DNA of 64,000 bases from Phenylobacterium deserti (GCA_943332615.1 CALQQB010000001.1:124001-188000); one strand, 5' to 3'; counted from the first letter of the stretch, positions 31,304 through 41,181 are shown. Notes: generated by a model not told the origin, from the sequence alone. Numbers and translations are program-made.

Positions 31304-32206
31304 ATGCGCTTCGTTCTTACCTTCATTTTCGGCGCCTGCCTTTGCCTCGCCGGGGCGAATCCGGCGCTCGCGCAGTTTCCAGACAACATCACCGCCAAGA
31401 TGCAGGCGGGCCCCAAGTTCCCATGCCCGCCTGGTGGCTACTATCCGCCGATGTACGGCATCGTCGGCCGCAATGCCGGGGACGGACCCGCCCCGACCGA
31501 GGCTGTCAGCCCTTGCACGCCCCCTGAGGTCGTCGCCGCAGCGACATCGCTCGGCATGGCGCGCTCGCACTTCAATTCCCCGCTCGGCGTGAAGGCGGTC
31601 ATGACCATCATGTTCACTGCGCAGGGGACCTTTGCGACCGACGGCAAGACCGCGCGCCCGATCGAGAAGCTCGACTTCCACGTCCACTACGGACTGCCGG
31701 GAGCTCGGCTGATGGTGAAGGTCGGCGAGAAACTGGACATCACCGCCCTCAACGACGACGCCGCCTGGAAAGAGATCTCGGAGGGCGGCGCGGCGACGCC
31801 GGCCATGAACCGTGGCCGCGAGATGCTCGCGCTCACCAAGCTGACCCCGGCCGGCGCGCTTTGGTCGGTTATCGAGGCCGAAGGCCACACCCAGGTCAGC
31901 CACGTCGGCGGCAAGACCGTGCTGCGCGGCGCGAGCCCCTACGATGGCATGGACGTGACGGTGACCCTGGACGCCAACGATCGGCCGGAAAGTGTCAAGG
32001 TCGTCGACGGGAAGACCACCTATGGTGCGACGTTCGGCGACTACACGGACGGCTTCGAGTCCCTCTTCCTGTTTGTCTTCCCCAAGCATCTTGCGTGGAC
32101 GAAGAACGGCCGGCCGTTCGCCGACCTGACGGTGACCGCCTACAAGACCAATCCCTACGTGGTCTTCCCGGTGCCCGAGAACGTGAAGCATGCGAGCGCC
32201 AAGTGA
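31304..32206 (+). CDS. exported protein of unknown function
   Basis: MRFVLTFIFGACLCLAGANPALAQFPDN signal peptide. Confidence 0.65.
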   Translation: MRFVLTFIFGACLCLAGANPALAQFPDNITAKMQAGPKFPCPPGGYYPPMYGIVGRNAGDGPAPTEAVSPCTPPEVVAAATSLGMARSHFNSPLGVKAVMTIMFTAQGTFATDGKTARPIEKLDFHVHYGLPGARLMVKVGEKLDITALNDDAAWKEISEGGAATPAMNRGREMLALTKLTPAGALWSVIEAEGHTQVSHVGGKTVLRGASPYDGMDVTVTLDANDRPESVKVVDGKTTYGATFGDYTDGFESLFLFVFPKHLAWTKNGRPFADLTVTAYKTNPYVVFPVPENVKHASAK

Positions 32207-32242
32207 TCGGCTCGCCCAAGACCATCGTGCAAGGAGCGTGAC

Positions 32243-33121
32243 GTGAACACAGCATGGCGCCTCGCCTCAGCGGCGGCGGTTCTGATAGTGGCGGGAGCCG
32301 CCCCGGCGGAGCTCACGGCCCAACCTGCGGGTCAGACGCAGGTCGTGGACCCCTCGACCTACCATCCGACCAAAAAGCGGATCTCGCCCTTTGCAGCCTA
32401 TGCGGCGGCCCAGCAGACCAATCCGTTGGGCAAGCTGCCGACGCCACGCACGGCGGATGGAAAGCCCGATCTGACCGGCTTCTGGGGCAGCATTCCATCA
32501 CTGGCTGGGCCGGGTGGCATCCGCATCGATGGCTCCTTCGAACCCGACCAGGCAGCGTTGCAGCGCGCGTCCGGCTGGGAGAAGCCCCTCTACAAGCCGG
32601 AATTCTGGGACAAGGTCCGCAGCCTGGACTTCAGCAAGGTCGATGTGGACACCGTGTTCAACTGCTTCCCGCCGGGTGTCCCGCGTACCAATGTGCCGTC
32701 GCAGATCATCCAGACGCCCACGCAGACCGTGCTCATCTATGGCGGCCTGCGGACCCGGGTTGTGCCGACGGATGGCCGAAAGCTGACCCCGGAAGACGAG
32801 GACATGTCGACCTTCGATGGCATTTCGGTGGGCCGCTGGGAGGGCGACACCTTGGTCGTGGAGTCCGTCGGATTCACCGACGTCTCCTGGCTGCAGTGGC
32901 AGGGCTACTTCCACACCAACCAGATGAAGGTGACCGAGCGGTTCCGCCGGCAAGGGAACCTCCTGTTCTACGATTTCACCGTCAACGATCCCGACGTCCT
33001 GATGGAACCGTGGACCCAGGGCACGCTGGTGCAGCGGTTGCTGCCGGCCAACGGGCGGGTGGGAGAGTACGACCCTTGCGTGGTTCTTGAGCCATCCGGC
33101 GACCCCTACATGCGCGGGTAG
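32243..33121 (+). CDS. exported protein of the RTxDGKPDLTGFW family (function unknown)
   Basis: Signal-like N-terminus; TPRTADGKPDLTGFWGSIPS, QIIQTPTQTVLIYGGLRTRVVPTDGRK, SVGRWEGDTLVVESVGFTD, VTERFRRQG. Confidence 0.7.
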   Translation: MNTAWRLASAAAVLIVAGAAPAELTAQPAGQTQVVDPSTYHPTKKRISPFAAYAAAQQTNPLGKLPTPRTADGKPDLTGFWGSIPSLAGPGGIRIDGSFEPDQAALQRASGWEKPLYKPEFWDKVRSLDFSKVDVDTVFNCFPPGVPRTNVPSQIIQTPTQTVLIYGGLRTRVVPTDGRKLTPEDEDMSTFDGISVGRWEGDTLVVESVGFTDVSWLQWQGYFHTNQMKVTERFRRQGNLLFYDFTVNDPDVLMEPWTQGTLVQRLLPANGRVGEYDPCVVLEPSGDPYMRG

Positions 33122-33139
33122 TGCCGGCGGTTGCGACTA

Positions 33140-33158
33140 GAATTCGAATTCGAATTCG
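33140..33158. promoter_or_regulatory. operator-like (GAATTC)3G motif (copy 2)
   Basis: GAATTCGAATTCGAATTCG, 50 bp upstream of the 33208 start codon. Confidence 0.55.
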
Positions 33159-33207
33159 CATATTGTGAAATCTGCCGGCCGGACGGCAACGCAAGAAGGA
33201 TGAAGTC

Positions 33208-33597
33208 ATGAGGAAAATCCTGGGCGCACTGGTGGCTGCGGCCGCCATTACCAGCACCGTCGCCGTGATCCCCGCGTTCGCGCATCACAACGCCAATGCT
33301 CAATGGTTCACCGACAGGGATGTGCCGGTGACGGGCGTGCTGAAGGAGCTGCGGGACATCAGTCCCCACGCTCATTGGCTTGTGGAGGTGAAGAACGCAC
33401 AGGGCGGCCTAGACGTCTGGGACCTGGAAGCCATCAGCGCCAACGCCCTGCGTCGCCAGGGCATCATGGTCAAGCAACTGATCAAGCCGGGGCAGAGCTA
33501 TACCTTCTACACCGCGCCCTCGCGCGACGGGTCCAAGACGGCCTTCATCAAAGGTATCCTGCTGAACGGCAAACGCGTCGATTTCGTCCGGCTGTAG
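33208..33597 (+). CDS. DUF6152-like exported protein
   Basis: MRKILGALVAAAAITSTVAVIPAFAHHNANAQWFTDRDVPVTGVLKELRDISPHAHWLVEV. Confidence 0.7.
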   Translation: MRKILGALVAAAAITSTVAVIPAFAHHNANAQWFTDRDVPVTGVLKELRDISPHAHWLVEVKNAQGGLDVWDLEAISANALRRQGIMVKQLIKPGQSYTFYTAPSRDGSKTAFIKGILLNGKRVDFVRL

Positions 33598-33626
33598 TTC
33601 GGAACGCGTACTCATCAGACCACAAG

Positions 33627-33659
33627 CGCCACCCCAGGTCGGCCTGGGGTGGCGTTTTT
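33627..33659 (+). terminator. Rho-independent terminator
   Basis: CGCCACCCCAGG-TCGG-CCTGGGGTGGCG 12-bp perfect stem followed by TTTTT. Confidence 0.9.
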
Positions 33660-33684
33660 GCGTTGTGGGCTGCGAAGCCTGACC

Positions 33685-35880
33685 TCAACGGGTCGGTAGC
33701 GGCCGATAGAGCCCCGGTTCGGGATAGGAGAGCCAGGTGCCGGCCGGTCGAACCTGCCCCACGGGCCGTTGCCTGTAGTCACAGACGCCGTCCGGGAAGA
33801 TCTCCTGAAGACGGGCGAGTTGGTAGCCGCTCAGCGGTTTGGCGTAGCTGTCGGCGCGAACAGGACGCAGAGCGCACTTCAAATGCAGGCGAGCCAGCGG
33901 CTCGCCGGCGGCCATGCGGGGATCGGCGTGTGACGGGAACTCGGCCATGCAGGACTTTCCATCCGACGATGAGAGATCGTGGCGGCGCCCGGCTGTATCG
34001 AAGCAGGCATCCTGGAGCGTGCGCGGCCGGTTCGCTACGACCTTCCGGGCGCGCGGCGCCGCCGTGCCATCTGCCGCGATGGCCCTGAGCCAGGCGTCCA
34101 TCGCGGCGATCGCTTCGCGGGTGGCGACGCGCATCGGCGAGTCGGATCCGGCCATGTCTTCGCGGAGAGAGCCCCGGGTCGCGGTGGTCCAGCTCACGAA
34201 GTTTCTGGACTGGCCATTGGCTCCCTCCCAGCGGGCGCGGGCGACCTCCGTGGTCTGAGCGGTGTGCACGTCGGGCGGCAGGGTCTTGTCGAGATAGGAG
34301 CGCAGGTCGAGGATCGGAACGGCATCCATCCCGATGCCCTGGTTCACACGACCCGTCGCGTAGGCGGTATGCAGCGCCTGGGGATCCGCGCGCATCCGCT
34401 GGGGTACGATCTGGGCATCAGCGTTGAAGCCGCCGATCCGACGGTTCAGGTCGGCAAACTGATCAAAAGTGATCAGACCGTGGTTGAAGGCGGCGAGCCC
34501 ATATTGGACCCCGACATTGTCGAGCGGTGATCGGGACGAGCCGTCGGGGCGCCGACCCCAGATGTTCACTGCATTGTCGAAGTAGCCGCAGCGCACGCCG
34601 TCCGGGCTGGTCTTCGGGTCGTAGAGGCGCCGCGTCTGTGGCGCGCCGAGGGAGCCCGCCACGCCGCCGCCTTCCTGAGCTGTGACAAAGGCGGTTGCGT
34701 CACAGCCGGAGCCAAGCGGCGAGACCCAACGGGGCAAGTAGTTGAACCACGCCTTCGCGCAGTGGTCGTAGCTCGGAAAGCCGACCACCGCGCTCTTCTG
34801 CGCGTCTGTCCAGCCCGCCGCGGCGCTGAGATAGTTGTGCAGGAGGGGACAGTCAGCGCCGCTGGCCAGGGTGGTCAGCGTATCCGGGAAGCTGCGCTCG
34901 GGGATGATCCCGTCGAGGATGCCAGGGTAGTTGGCGACAATCAGGTTCTGCTGCATGGAGCCGCCGGAACCGCCCCAACCGATGGTGAAGCGCGGTGGGC
35001 CGAACGTCTCGATGAACCGCTCCTTGACCATCATGGCCGTCTCGGCCGCGGTCACGTCGTTACAGTTCTGCCCAAGGGTATTAAGTGTCGCTGTGGCGAT
35101 TGCGTAGCCCAGTTCCAACGGGTCGTTGCCGAACTCGGGATGGTTGACGACGCCGACGGTCGCGCGCCCCTGCCTGTAGGCCGCCCCGCATCCCCCGCCG
35201 AATGCGTAGACCAGTCGGCCATTCCAACCCTTCGGGGGGCTGAGCGGAGAGACCGCTTCCTCGGGCCGGGCCAGGACGGCCACCTGATAGATCGCCCGGT
35301 TGACCACCCCAGTCTCCAGCCGGACGACGTAGTCAACGGTCGCGCCGTCCTTGGTTGTCGCCTTCGCGACGTCGGCCGCCGAGGGTCCGTCGGCGCGGTA
35401 AGGTTTCAGCTGCCCGTCGGTGACGGACTTATAGAGGTACTGAACCTTAGTCGGCGCCCAGCAATCCAGCTCGCGCGCTGGCCCAAGCGTCCCGCCATCG
35501 GGGAGCTTGAAGGCGTGGGTCTCGCACACGAAGGGGCTCTGGTGCGGGCCGGAGAAGACCGGCCCCCCGCCCGGGTAGTTGATCAGCGTTAGCTTCGCGG
35601 AGGCCCCGCGGTTCACAACCTCAATCACGTTGCGCCCTTCTCGTAGCCCCGTGACCAGTCCCAGCCGGCCCGCGCGATCGGTCGTCGGCTGAAACGCCGC
35701 CCTGGCCGGCCGGCCGTTGACCATCACTCGGCCAACGGCGGGAACCTCCACGAACGCGTCTCCCCCGGTGACGGCCCAGGGGGGGGACGAGAGGACGCGA
35801 ATGGCCGGTTTCGCACTCGCGTGCGCAGCCGCGGCCAGCAGCAAGGCGCCGACGGCGGCGATCAGGACGAAGGTTTTCAT
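33685..35880 (-). CDS. DUF6351-like exported hydrolase/esterase-like protein
   Basis: MKTFVLIAAVGALLLAAAAHASA signal; GGPVFSGPHQSPFVCETHAFKLPDGGTLGPARELDCWAPTKVQYLY; TIGWGGSGGSMQQNLIVANYPGILDGIIPERSFPD. Confidence 0.7.
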   Translation of the reverse strand: MKTFVLIAAVGALLLAAAAHASAKPAIRVLSSPPWAVTGGDAFVEVPAVGRVMVNGRPARAAFQPTTDRAGRLGLVTGLREGRNVIEVVNRGASAKLTLINYPGGGPVFSGPHQSPFVCETHAFKLPDGGTLGPARELDCWAPTKVQYLYKSVTDGQLKPYRADGPSAADVAKATTKDGATVDYVVRLETGVVNRAIYQVAVLARPEEAVSPLSPPKGWNGRLVYAFGGGCGAAYRQGRATVGVVNHPEFGNDPLELGYAIATATLNTLGQNCNDVTAAETAMMVKERFIETFGPPRFTIGWGGSGGSMQQNLIVANYPGILDGIIPERSFPDTLTTLASGADCPLLHNYLSAAAGWTDAQKSAVVGFPSYDHCAKAWFNYLPRWVSPLGSGCDATAFVTAQEGGGVAGSLGAPQTRRLYDPKTSPDGVRCGYFDNAVNIWGRRPDGSSRSPLDNVGVQYGLAAFNHGLITFDQFADLNRRIGGFNADAQIVPQRMRADPQALHTAYATGRVNQGIGMDAVPILDLRSYLDKTLPPDVHTAQTTEVARARWEGANGQSRNFVSWTTATRGSLREDMAGSDSPMRVATREAIAAMDAWLRAIAADGTAAPRARKVVANRPRTLQDACFDTAGRRHDLSSSDGKSCMAEFPSHADPRMAAGEPLARLHLKCALRPVRADSYAKPLSGYQLARLQEIFPDGVCDYRQRPVGQVRPAGTWLSYPEPGLYRPLPTR

Positions 35881-36086
35881 CGAGCCGATGTTCCAGCACA
35901 CGCCCATCGACGCGTGGACGCGTCTGGGCTTCGCCCAGGATCATTCGGCGCGCGGGGAGTTCCGCCTATGGCGGAAACGATCAATCGACCGCCGCGATGC
36001 GCCAACTTTGCCAGCACCAATTGCGACTCCGGCCCCGCGGTGTTTTACCTCCATGGACTGTTCGACCGTGAGAAGGTGATGGCCCA

Positions 36087-36755
36087 GTGAGCGTAGTCAG
36101 GAAAAAGTCGCGCCGCGACCTCGTCGCCCGTGACTATGACACGTCGGCGCTTTCCAATGCCCCGCAACAGAGACGCAGCCAGCAACTATCTCTGCGAATC
36201 CTGGAGGCGGCCGAGCGTGTCCTGCTCCGCGACGGCCTCCAAGCCTTCACGATCGTCGGCGTGGCGGCGGAAGCGGGTGTTTCCGTAGGCGGCATCTACG
36301 GCCGCTTCAAGCATCGGGAGGAACTGCTCTCCGCGATCCACACCGAAACCCTGATGAAGATTCAACATCACCTCGAGGCGGTGGCAGATCGGAAATTCGA
36401 AACGCTGCGGGAAGGCGCGGAAGTCTTCGCGATCGAGGTAGTCAACCTGTTCGAAGAAGTCGGCAGCCTCTTGCCGATGGCCCGTCGGCCGGACAGCAAG
36501 GCAGAAGCTTCGACAGTATACAGCGTAGAGAGGGCCATCCGAGCCGCCTTCGCGAGGGTGGTGGATCCTTTCAAAAGTCAGATCAAACACGTCGATCTCG
36601 ATATCGGGCCCCGCCTGGTCGTACACCTTCTGCTGGCTAGCACGGTCAGGGAGGCGGCGACCGATCCAGGCGCCACGGACCGCAAGATGGGTTGGGATAT
36701 CCTGCGCCGCGAGCTGCCACGAGTCGCCGGGGCCATCATGACCGGCGTCTATTGA
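36087..36755 (+). CDS. TetR family transcriptional regulator
   Basis: SLRILEAAERVLLRDGLQAFTIVGVAAEAGVSVGGIYGRFKHREELLSAIH. Confidence 0.9.
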   Translation: MSVVRKKSRRDLVARDYDTSALSNAPQQRRSQQLSLRILEAAERVLLRDGLQAFTIVGVAAEAGVSVGGIYGRFKHREELLSAIHTETLMKIQHHLEAVADRKFETLREGAEVFAIEVVNLFEEVGSLLPMARRPDSKAEASTVYSVERAIRAAFARVVDPFKSQIKHVDLDIGPRLVVHLLLASTVREAATDPGATDRKMGWDILRRELPRVAGAIMTGVY

Positions 36756-36772
36756 CCATAGCGGACAACCGG

Positions 36773-37315
36773 ATGTGGGGACGAGACCCTCCCCAGGGGT
36801 ATGGGTGGACTTCGATCGCCCTTCACTGGGCGAGTGCGGTGGCTATCACGGTGCTCCTGTTCGTGGGGGTATCGATCGGAGGTGAGTCCGCGGCGCGAGC
36901 GATCCAGCTGCATACCTCTGTCGCGGTGACGCTTTATTTCGTGCTCTGGGGCCGCATCGCGTGGCGAATTGTGTGCGGTCACCCGACCGCCGCCCACCCG
37001 ACACATCGCGTCGTCCACGGAATCGGCGTGGTCGTCCACTTCGCGATCCTGAGCTGCCTGGCGGTTATGCTGGTCACCGGTCCGTTCATGGCCGCAGCAG
37101 GACGAATCCCGGTGAGCGTGTTCGGCCTGTTCGAAGTTCCCCCCGTGATCGCGCCCAACCCGCTGGCGTTTCGGCTTCTGCGCCAGATCCACGCCGTTAC
37201 GGCCGCGCTCATCAGCGGCCTGGTTACGGTGCATGTGCTCGGGGTGGTCAAGCACATGGTGTTCGATCGCGACGGCGTCTTCGACCGGATCATGATCGCC
37301 GCCGGGCGGCCGTAG
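36773..37315 (+). CDS. cytochrome b561 family protein
   Basis: GWTSIALHWASAVAITVLLFVG; HTSVAVTLYFVLWGRIAWRIV; HPTHRVVHGIGVVVHFAILSCLAVMLVTG; QIHAVTAALISGLVTVHVLGVVKH. Confidence 0.8.
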   Translation: MWGRDPPQGYGWTSIALHWASAVAITVLLFVGVSIGGESAARAIQLHTSVAVTLYFVLWGRIAWRIVCGHPTAAHPTHRVVHGIGVVVHFAILSCLAVMLVTGPFMAAAGRIPVSVFGLFEVPPVIAPNPLAFRLLRQIHAVTAALISGLVTVHVLGVVKHMVFDRDGVFDRIMIAAGRP

Positions 37316-37330
37316 CCCCGCGGCGGAGCT

Positions 37331-38437
37331 TCAGATCACAGCGCGCATCGGCCGGCGGAAGGCGTTCGGTGTCGCGCCCGTCCACTTCCTGAAGGCTCGG
37401 TAGAAGGTGCTCGGATCGCCGAAGCCCAGCTCCTCGGCGATGTCAGCGTTGGATTTTTCGTTACGGCGCAGCTGTTGGATGGCCCGCTCTCGCCGAACTT
37501 CGTCCTTAATGCGCTGATAGGATGTCCCTTCGGTCTCCAGCCGCCGGCGAAGCGTTGAGGCCGTAGTGTACAGGCGCGACGCGAGGTCCTCGAAGCCGGG
37601 CCATTCCTCGGGGGACGTGCGGCGTAGCTCGCTCCAGACCCGCGCCGAGACGCTGTCGCGGCTCTTGTACTGAGCCATGAGGGATTGGGGCGAGTCCCGC
37701 CGAAAGGTCTCCATCTGCGACTCGTTACGCATCGGTCGCATCGCGAGGAATGCTGCACTGAAGCGGATGCGCGTTTCGGGCTGGTCGAACTTGAGGTTCT
37801 CGCCCAAAAGGCGCTGATAGTTGTGCGCGCCCGCCGGACGGGCGGAGCGGAAATCGATGCTGAGCAGCGGGATGCGCCGGTCGATCAGCCAGTGCGAAAC
37901 CCCCAGAAACACCACGAAGAAGATGGAATATGCAAAGGCCGAGCGGGGAGGGCCGTTCTCCCGCAGGACGATCTCGGCGATGTCGCCATCGCGAACGAGT
38001 TCTGCCTCGAAGTCGGACAGCAACACCCGATAGAAGCGCAGCAGGCGCATCATCGCGCGCTCAAGCGTCGGAGACGTCAAGACGGTGTGGCACATCAGAA
38101 TAAAGCTGCCGCGCGGTAAGCCCCGCACATCCTGGCCGAAGAATTCGTCGTTGGTTGCGTCAGCGTAGGTGCGCCAGAATCGGCCGAACTGGTCCGCCGT
38201 GACCTCAGCATCTTCCACATCCAGCAGGGAGGGCGCTATTCCCGCCGTCTCAAGCAGTGTGTCGTGGTCGAAGCTGGCGGCCCAGGGGCTTGCCATCGCC
38301 TCGCGCAGAAAGAATACAGGCACCGAATCGCCGGACTCGCCAGCCACGTCCGAGCGCGGCTCCTGCCGCACACCCGTCCTCAGCATGTGGCCCAGCCGAT
38401 GATGGACCGCGTGCTCGGCGCGCATAGAGACTGCCAT
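37331..38437 (-). CDS. AraC family transcriptional regulator (arabinose-binding-domain type N-terminus)
   Basis: C-terminal LYTTASTLRRRLETEGTSYQRIKDEVRRERAIQQLRRNEKSNADIAEELGFGDPSTFYRAFRKWTGATPNAFR. Confidence 0.9.
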   Translation of the reverse strand: MAVSMRAEHAVHHRLGHMLRTGVRQEPRSDVAGESGDSVPVFFLREAMASPWAASFDHDTLLETAGIAPSLLDVEDAEVTADQFGRFWRTYADATNDEFFGQDVRGLPRGSFILMCHTVLTSPTLERAMMRLLRFYRVLLSDFEAELVRDGDIAEIVLRENGPPRSAFAYSIFFVVFLGVSHWLIDRRIPLLSIDFRSARPAGAHNYQRLLGENLKFDQPETRIRFSAAFLAMRPMRNESQMETFRRDSPQSLMAQYKSRDSVSARVWSELRRTSPEEWPGFEDLASRLYTTASTLRRRLETEGTSYQRIKDEVRRERAIQQLRRNEKSNADIAEELGFGDPSTFYRAFRKWTGATPNAFRRPMRAVI

Positions 38438-38495
38438 CGTGTCTCCTTCCCCTTGGCACCTGCGTCGTTGCGCAGATGACAGTTTAGAAATACAC

Positions 38496-38508
38496 GAATT
38501 CGAATTCG
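38496..38508. promoter_or_regulatory. operator-like GAATTCGAATTCG motif (copy 3)
   Basis: Within the 16-bp perfect palindrome ACGAATTCGAATTCGT, 59 bp upstream of the AraC start, between divergent AraC (-) and TonB receptor (+). Confidence 0.6.
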
Positions 38509-38733
38509 TATTCCAGAAATTTATGTCAGTGCTGTCCGCACGAGACGGGTCGGCTGCCAGGCGATGCCTCGGCAGGCGATCTCTGTCGTATTCGATCAAT
38601 GCTTTGGCGGGCGGCGCCATAGCAGGCGTGAAGGCCTCGCTTGTAGGTTCTGGGGACCCGCGAGGCCGCGCCGCAAACTCGGGTGGCCGAGCGCCGGGGC
38701 GGCGTGGCTGCCGACATTCACCGAGGATATCGC

Positions 38734-40896
38734 ATGGCCAGGCTTGGCGTTTTGGTAAGCGCATCGCTTGCATTGGCTTGCGCAGGCGCAGCGCAAGCCC
38801 AGACGACAGGTGCAGCTCGTTCCGCCCCACCCGTGGAGGTCAGGCAGAGCTACGATCAAGCCTATTTCGCCCTGTATCGGGTGCAAAACGCGGAAGACAT
38901 GCTGCGGCGCGTCCCAGGCGTGGCGGCCATTGTCGACGCGGCCAGCCCCACCACTCAGACTCGCGGCTTCGGTTCGGGGGGCGACCAGATACTGCTGGGC
39001 GGCAAACGTATGGCCGCCAAGGGGCAAATACTGCAGACGCTGCGGCGCATTCCGGCGGCAAACGTTGAGCGGATCGAACTGATCCGGGGGACTTCAGCGG
39101 ACATCGACGTTCAGAGCGAGGGCCTTGTCGTCAACATCGTACTGAAGTCCGGGGCGCGAGCCGGCGGTGCCGGATCGTACGAGGTCAACTATCGCTTCGA
39201 CGACCGGGGCTTCAATACTGTCGATGGTTTGCTGTCCTATTCCAACAGCCTTGGGGGGCTGTCGTATGTGCTCGGTGTCGAGACGAACCACTGGTCGATT
39301 CCCGGCACGACGCCGACCGGGGGGTTTGGCGACTACTCCCGCCGCTTCCGGGACGAGATCTACTACTATCCAAGCGGCGCGCCGCAGGAACTCCGGCCGC
39401 AGCACTGGAGCCGCCGGCACAAGAAGAAGATTTTCACCGCCAACCTTGTCTACGACTTCGCATCCGGCGACCAACTCCGGTTCAACGCCCTCTTCCAGCC
39501 CCTGCCGATCCGCGAGATCGACCGTACGGACTACACGACGCTCTCGGCAGCGGGAGCCGTCACGGGGGCCGGCCTGGAATACCACCAGCGCAACCTCCAC
39601 AATGAGCAGCTGGCGCTTGGGTCCGAACTCCAGAAGCGCCTCGGTCCGGGGTCCCTGACGGTCCTGGGTCTCTTCACGAGGGCCACAACGGAGACGAGCG
39701 ACTTCAGGACCCGAACGCCACGGGGAGGTCTGCTCACGGAGGTCAGCCGCAGCGGTCTCGACCAGCGCACGGTTGAAGGCATCTTCAGGTCATCGTACGC
39801 CGCGCCGATCGCCCGGGGGCAGCAACTGACCGTCGGGGGCGAGATCGCCCAGAATACCCTGACCCAGGACTTGGGCTTCTTCTTCGACCGCGATCGGGAC
39901 GGACGCCTGGAGCCCATCGCGATCCCGACATCACACGCGCGAGTGAGGGAAGTGCGCGGCGAGGCGTTCGCCGTGCATGACTGGCAGATCACGCCGCAGC
40001 TGAGCCTGGAGAGCACGCTGAGCGTCGAGGCCTCGACGATCACCACCAACTACCCGGCGATCCCCAAGCACTCATACCGCTTCCTGAAGCCGCGCCTTGA
40101 CCTGCGCTACACACCGACTCCCCGCGACCGCTGGCGTGTGAAGGCCGAGCGCACGGTCAGCCAGCTCGATTTCAACAACTTCGTGCCGACCTACAATGTC
40201 GCCATCGACCGGATCGACTTCGGCAACCCGGAGATCCAGCCGCAGAAGACCTGGGTTTACGAGGTTGGGTTCGAACATCGCCTCGCCGGCGACGGCGGGA
40301 CCTTGGAGGGGCGGGTCTTCTATCAGGACATCAGGGACCTGATCGACCGCGGGCCTTTGGGCCCTTCTGTTGCCGGGCTCCCCCAGTCAGCGCCGATCAA
40401 CATCGACCATGCCCGGCTTTACGGCGTGGAACTGAAAGCCAGCGTGCGCCTCACGGCCCTCGGACTCCCGAACGCCCAGGTCAACACGCGCTTGCTGCGG
40501 CAGTTCTCCCGGGTGGAGGACCCATTCACCCAACTCTACCGCAAGCTCAAGGACCCCTGGAATCGGGAGTTCAGTTTCGGATTCCGCCACGATCTGACGG
40601 CGCTTGGCGCATCTTACGGCGTGAACTACCTCGATACCGGCGGACCCCAGGTGACCAGCGACATTCGGAATTTGGACGACTACAGGCGCGGGCCTCGGGT
40701 GGACGCCTTCTTCGAGAAGGCCCTTCCGAACCGATTCAGCGTCCGGCTGGAGGCCTACAACCTCACCCGATCTCATGAATATCTGCGCCGTGCGCTCTAC
40801 CGCGTTTCGCAGGCGGACGGGGCTCTCGTTCGCTCTCAAGCGTATGAGGAAGTGCGGGACCGGCGGTTCGCCATTCGCCTCCGGGGAAAGTTCTGA
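38734..40896 (+). CDS. TonB-dependent receptor
   Basis: MARLGVLVSASLALACAGAAQAQ signal; plug-like AEDMLRRVPGVAAIVDAASPTTQTRGFGSGGDQILLGGKRMAAKG; IELIRGTSADIDVQSEGLVVNIVLKSG. Confidence 0.88.
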   Translation: MARLGVLVSASLALACAGAAQAQTTGAARSAPPVEVRQSYDQAYFALYRVQNAEDMLRRVPGVAAIVDAASPTTQTRGFGSGGDQILLGGKRMAAKGQILQTLRRIPAANVERIELIRGTSADIDVQSEGLVVNIVLKSGARAGGAGSYEVNYRFDDRGFNTVDGLLSYSNSLGGLSYVLGVETNHWSIPGTTPTGGFGDYSRRFRDEIYYYPSGAPQELRPQHWSRRHKKKIFTANLVYDFASGDQLRFNALFQPLPIREIDRTDYTTLSAAGAVTGAGLEYHQRNLHNEQLALGSELQKRLGPGSLTVLGLFTRATTETSDFRTRTPRGGLLTEVSRSGLDQRTVEGIFRSSYAAPIARGQQLTVGGEIAQNTLTQDLGFFFDRDRDGRLEPIAIPTSHARVREVRGEAFAVHDWQITPQLSLESTLSVEASTITTNYPAIPKHSYRFLKPRLDLRYTPTPRDRWRVKAERTVSQLDFNNFVPTYNVAIDRIDFGNPEIQPQKTWVYEVGFEHRLAGDGGTLEGRVFYQDIRDLIDRGPLGPSVAGLPQSAPINIDHARLYGVELKASVRLTALGLPNAQVNTRLLRQFSRVEDPFTQLYRKLKDPWNREFSFGFRHDLTALGASYGVNYLDTGGPQVTSDIRNLDDYRRGPRVDAFFEKALPNRFSVRLEAYNLTRSHEYLRRALYRVSQADGALVRSQAYEEVRDRRFAIRLRGKF

Positions 40897-41111
40897 CCTG
40901 GAAACCGGGCGACTTGCGAAAGCGCCATCGAATCTGAGGGAAACGGCAATACTCGTGCCCGCGGAAGCGGTGTTAGGTGCGTCTGCCTAGGCGGTTCTTC
41001 GCTGGGGCAGACGACTCGTCAAACGTCGGCGACCCCGAGGTTTTCCCCAAACTTCGCGGCCGCTTTCCTGCGCCAGGGTCAGGCTTCCTCCATCCCTGTC
41101 CTCCGGCTGCT

Positions 41112-41148
41112 GCCGCCCGGAAGCCGCGAGCCTCCGGGCGGCGTCTTT
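41112..41148 (+). terminator. hairpin terminator/attenuator-like element
   Basis: GCCGCCCGGA-N11-TCCGGGCGGC then GTCTTT, between the TonB receptor and the AMP-ligase gene. Confidence 0.6.
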
Positions 41149-41181
41149 GCGCTCACGCTCACTGTCTGCAAGGAAGTCCCC

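Noticed and set aside
38496-38508. GAATTC repeats as cloning/linker contamination (EcoRI sites)
   Set aside because: Three copies with different lengths and different flanks, all natural-looking intergenic positions with similar spacing to start codons; no vector-like sequence nearby.
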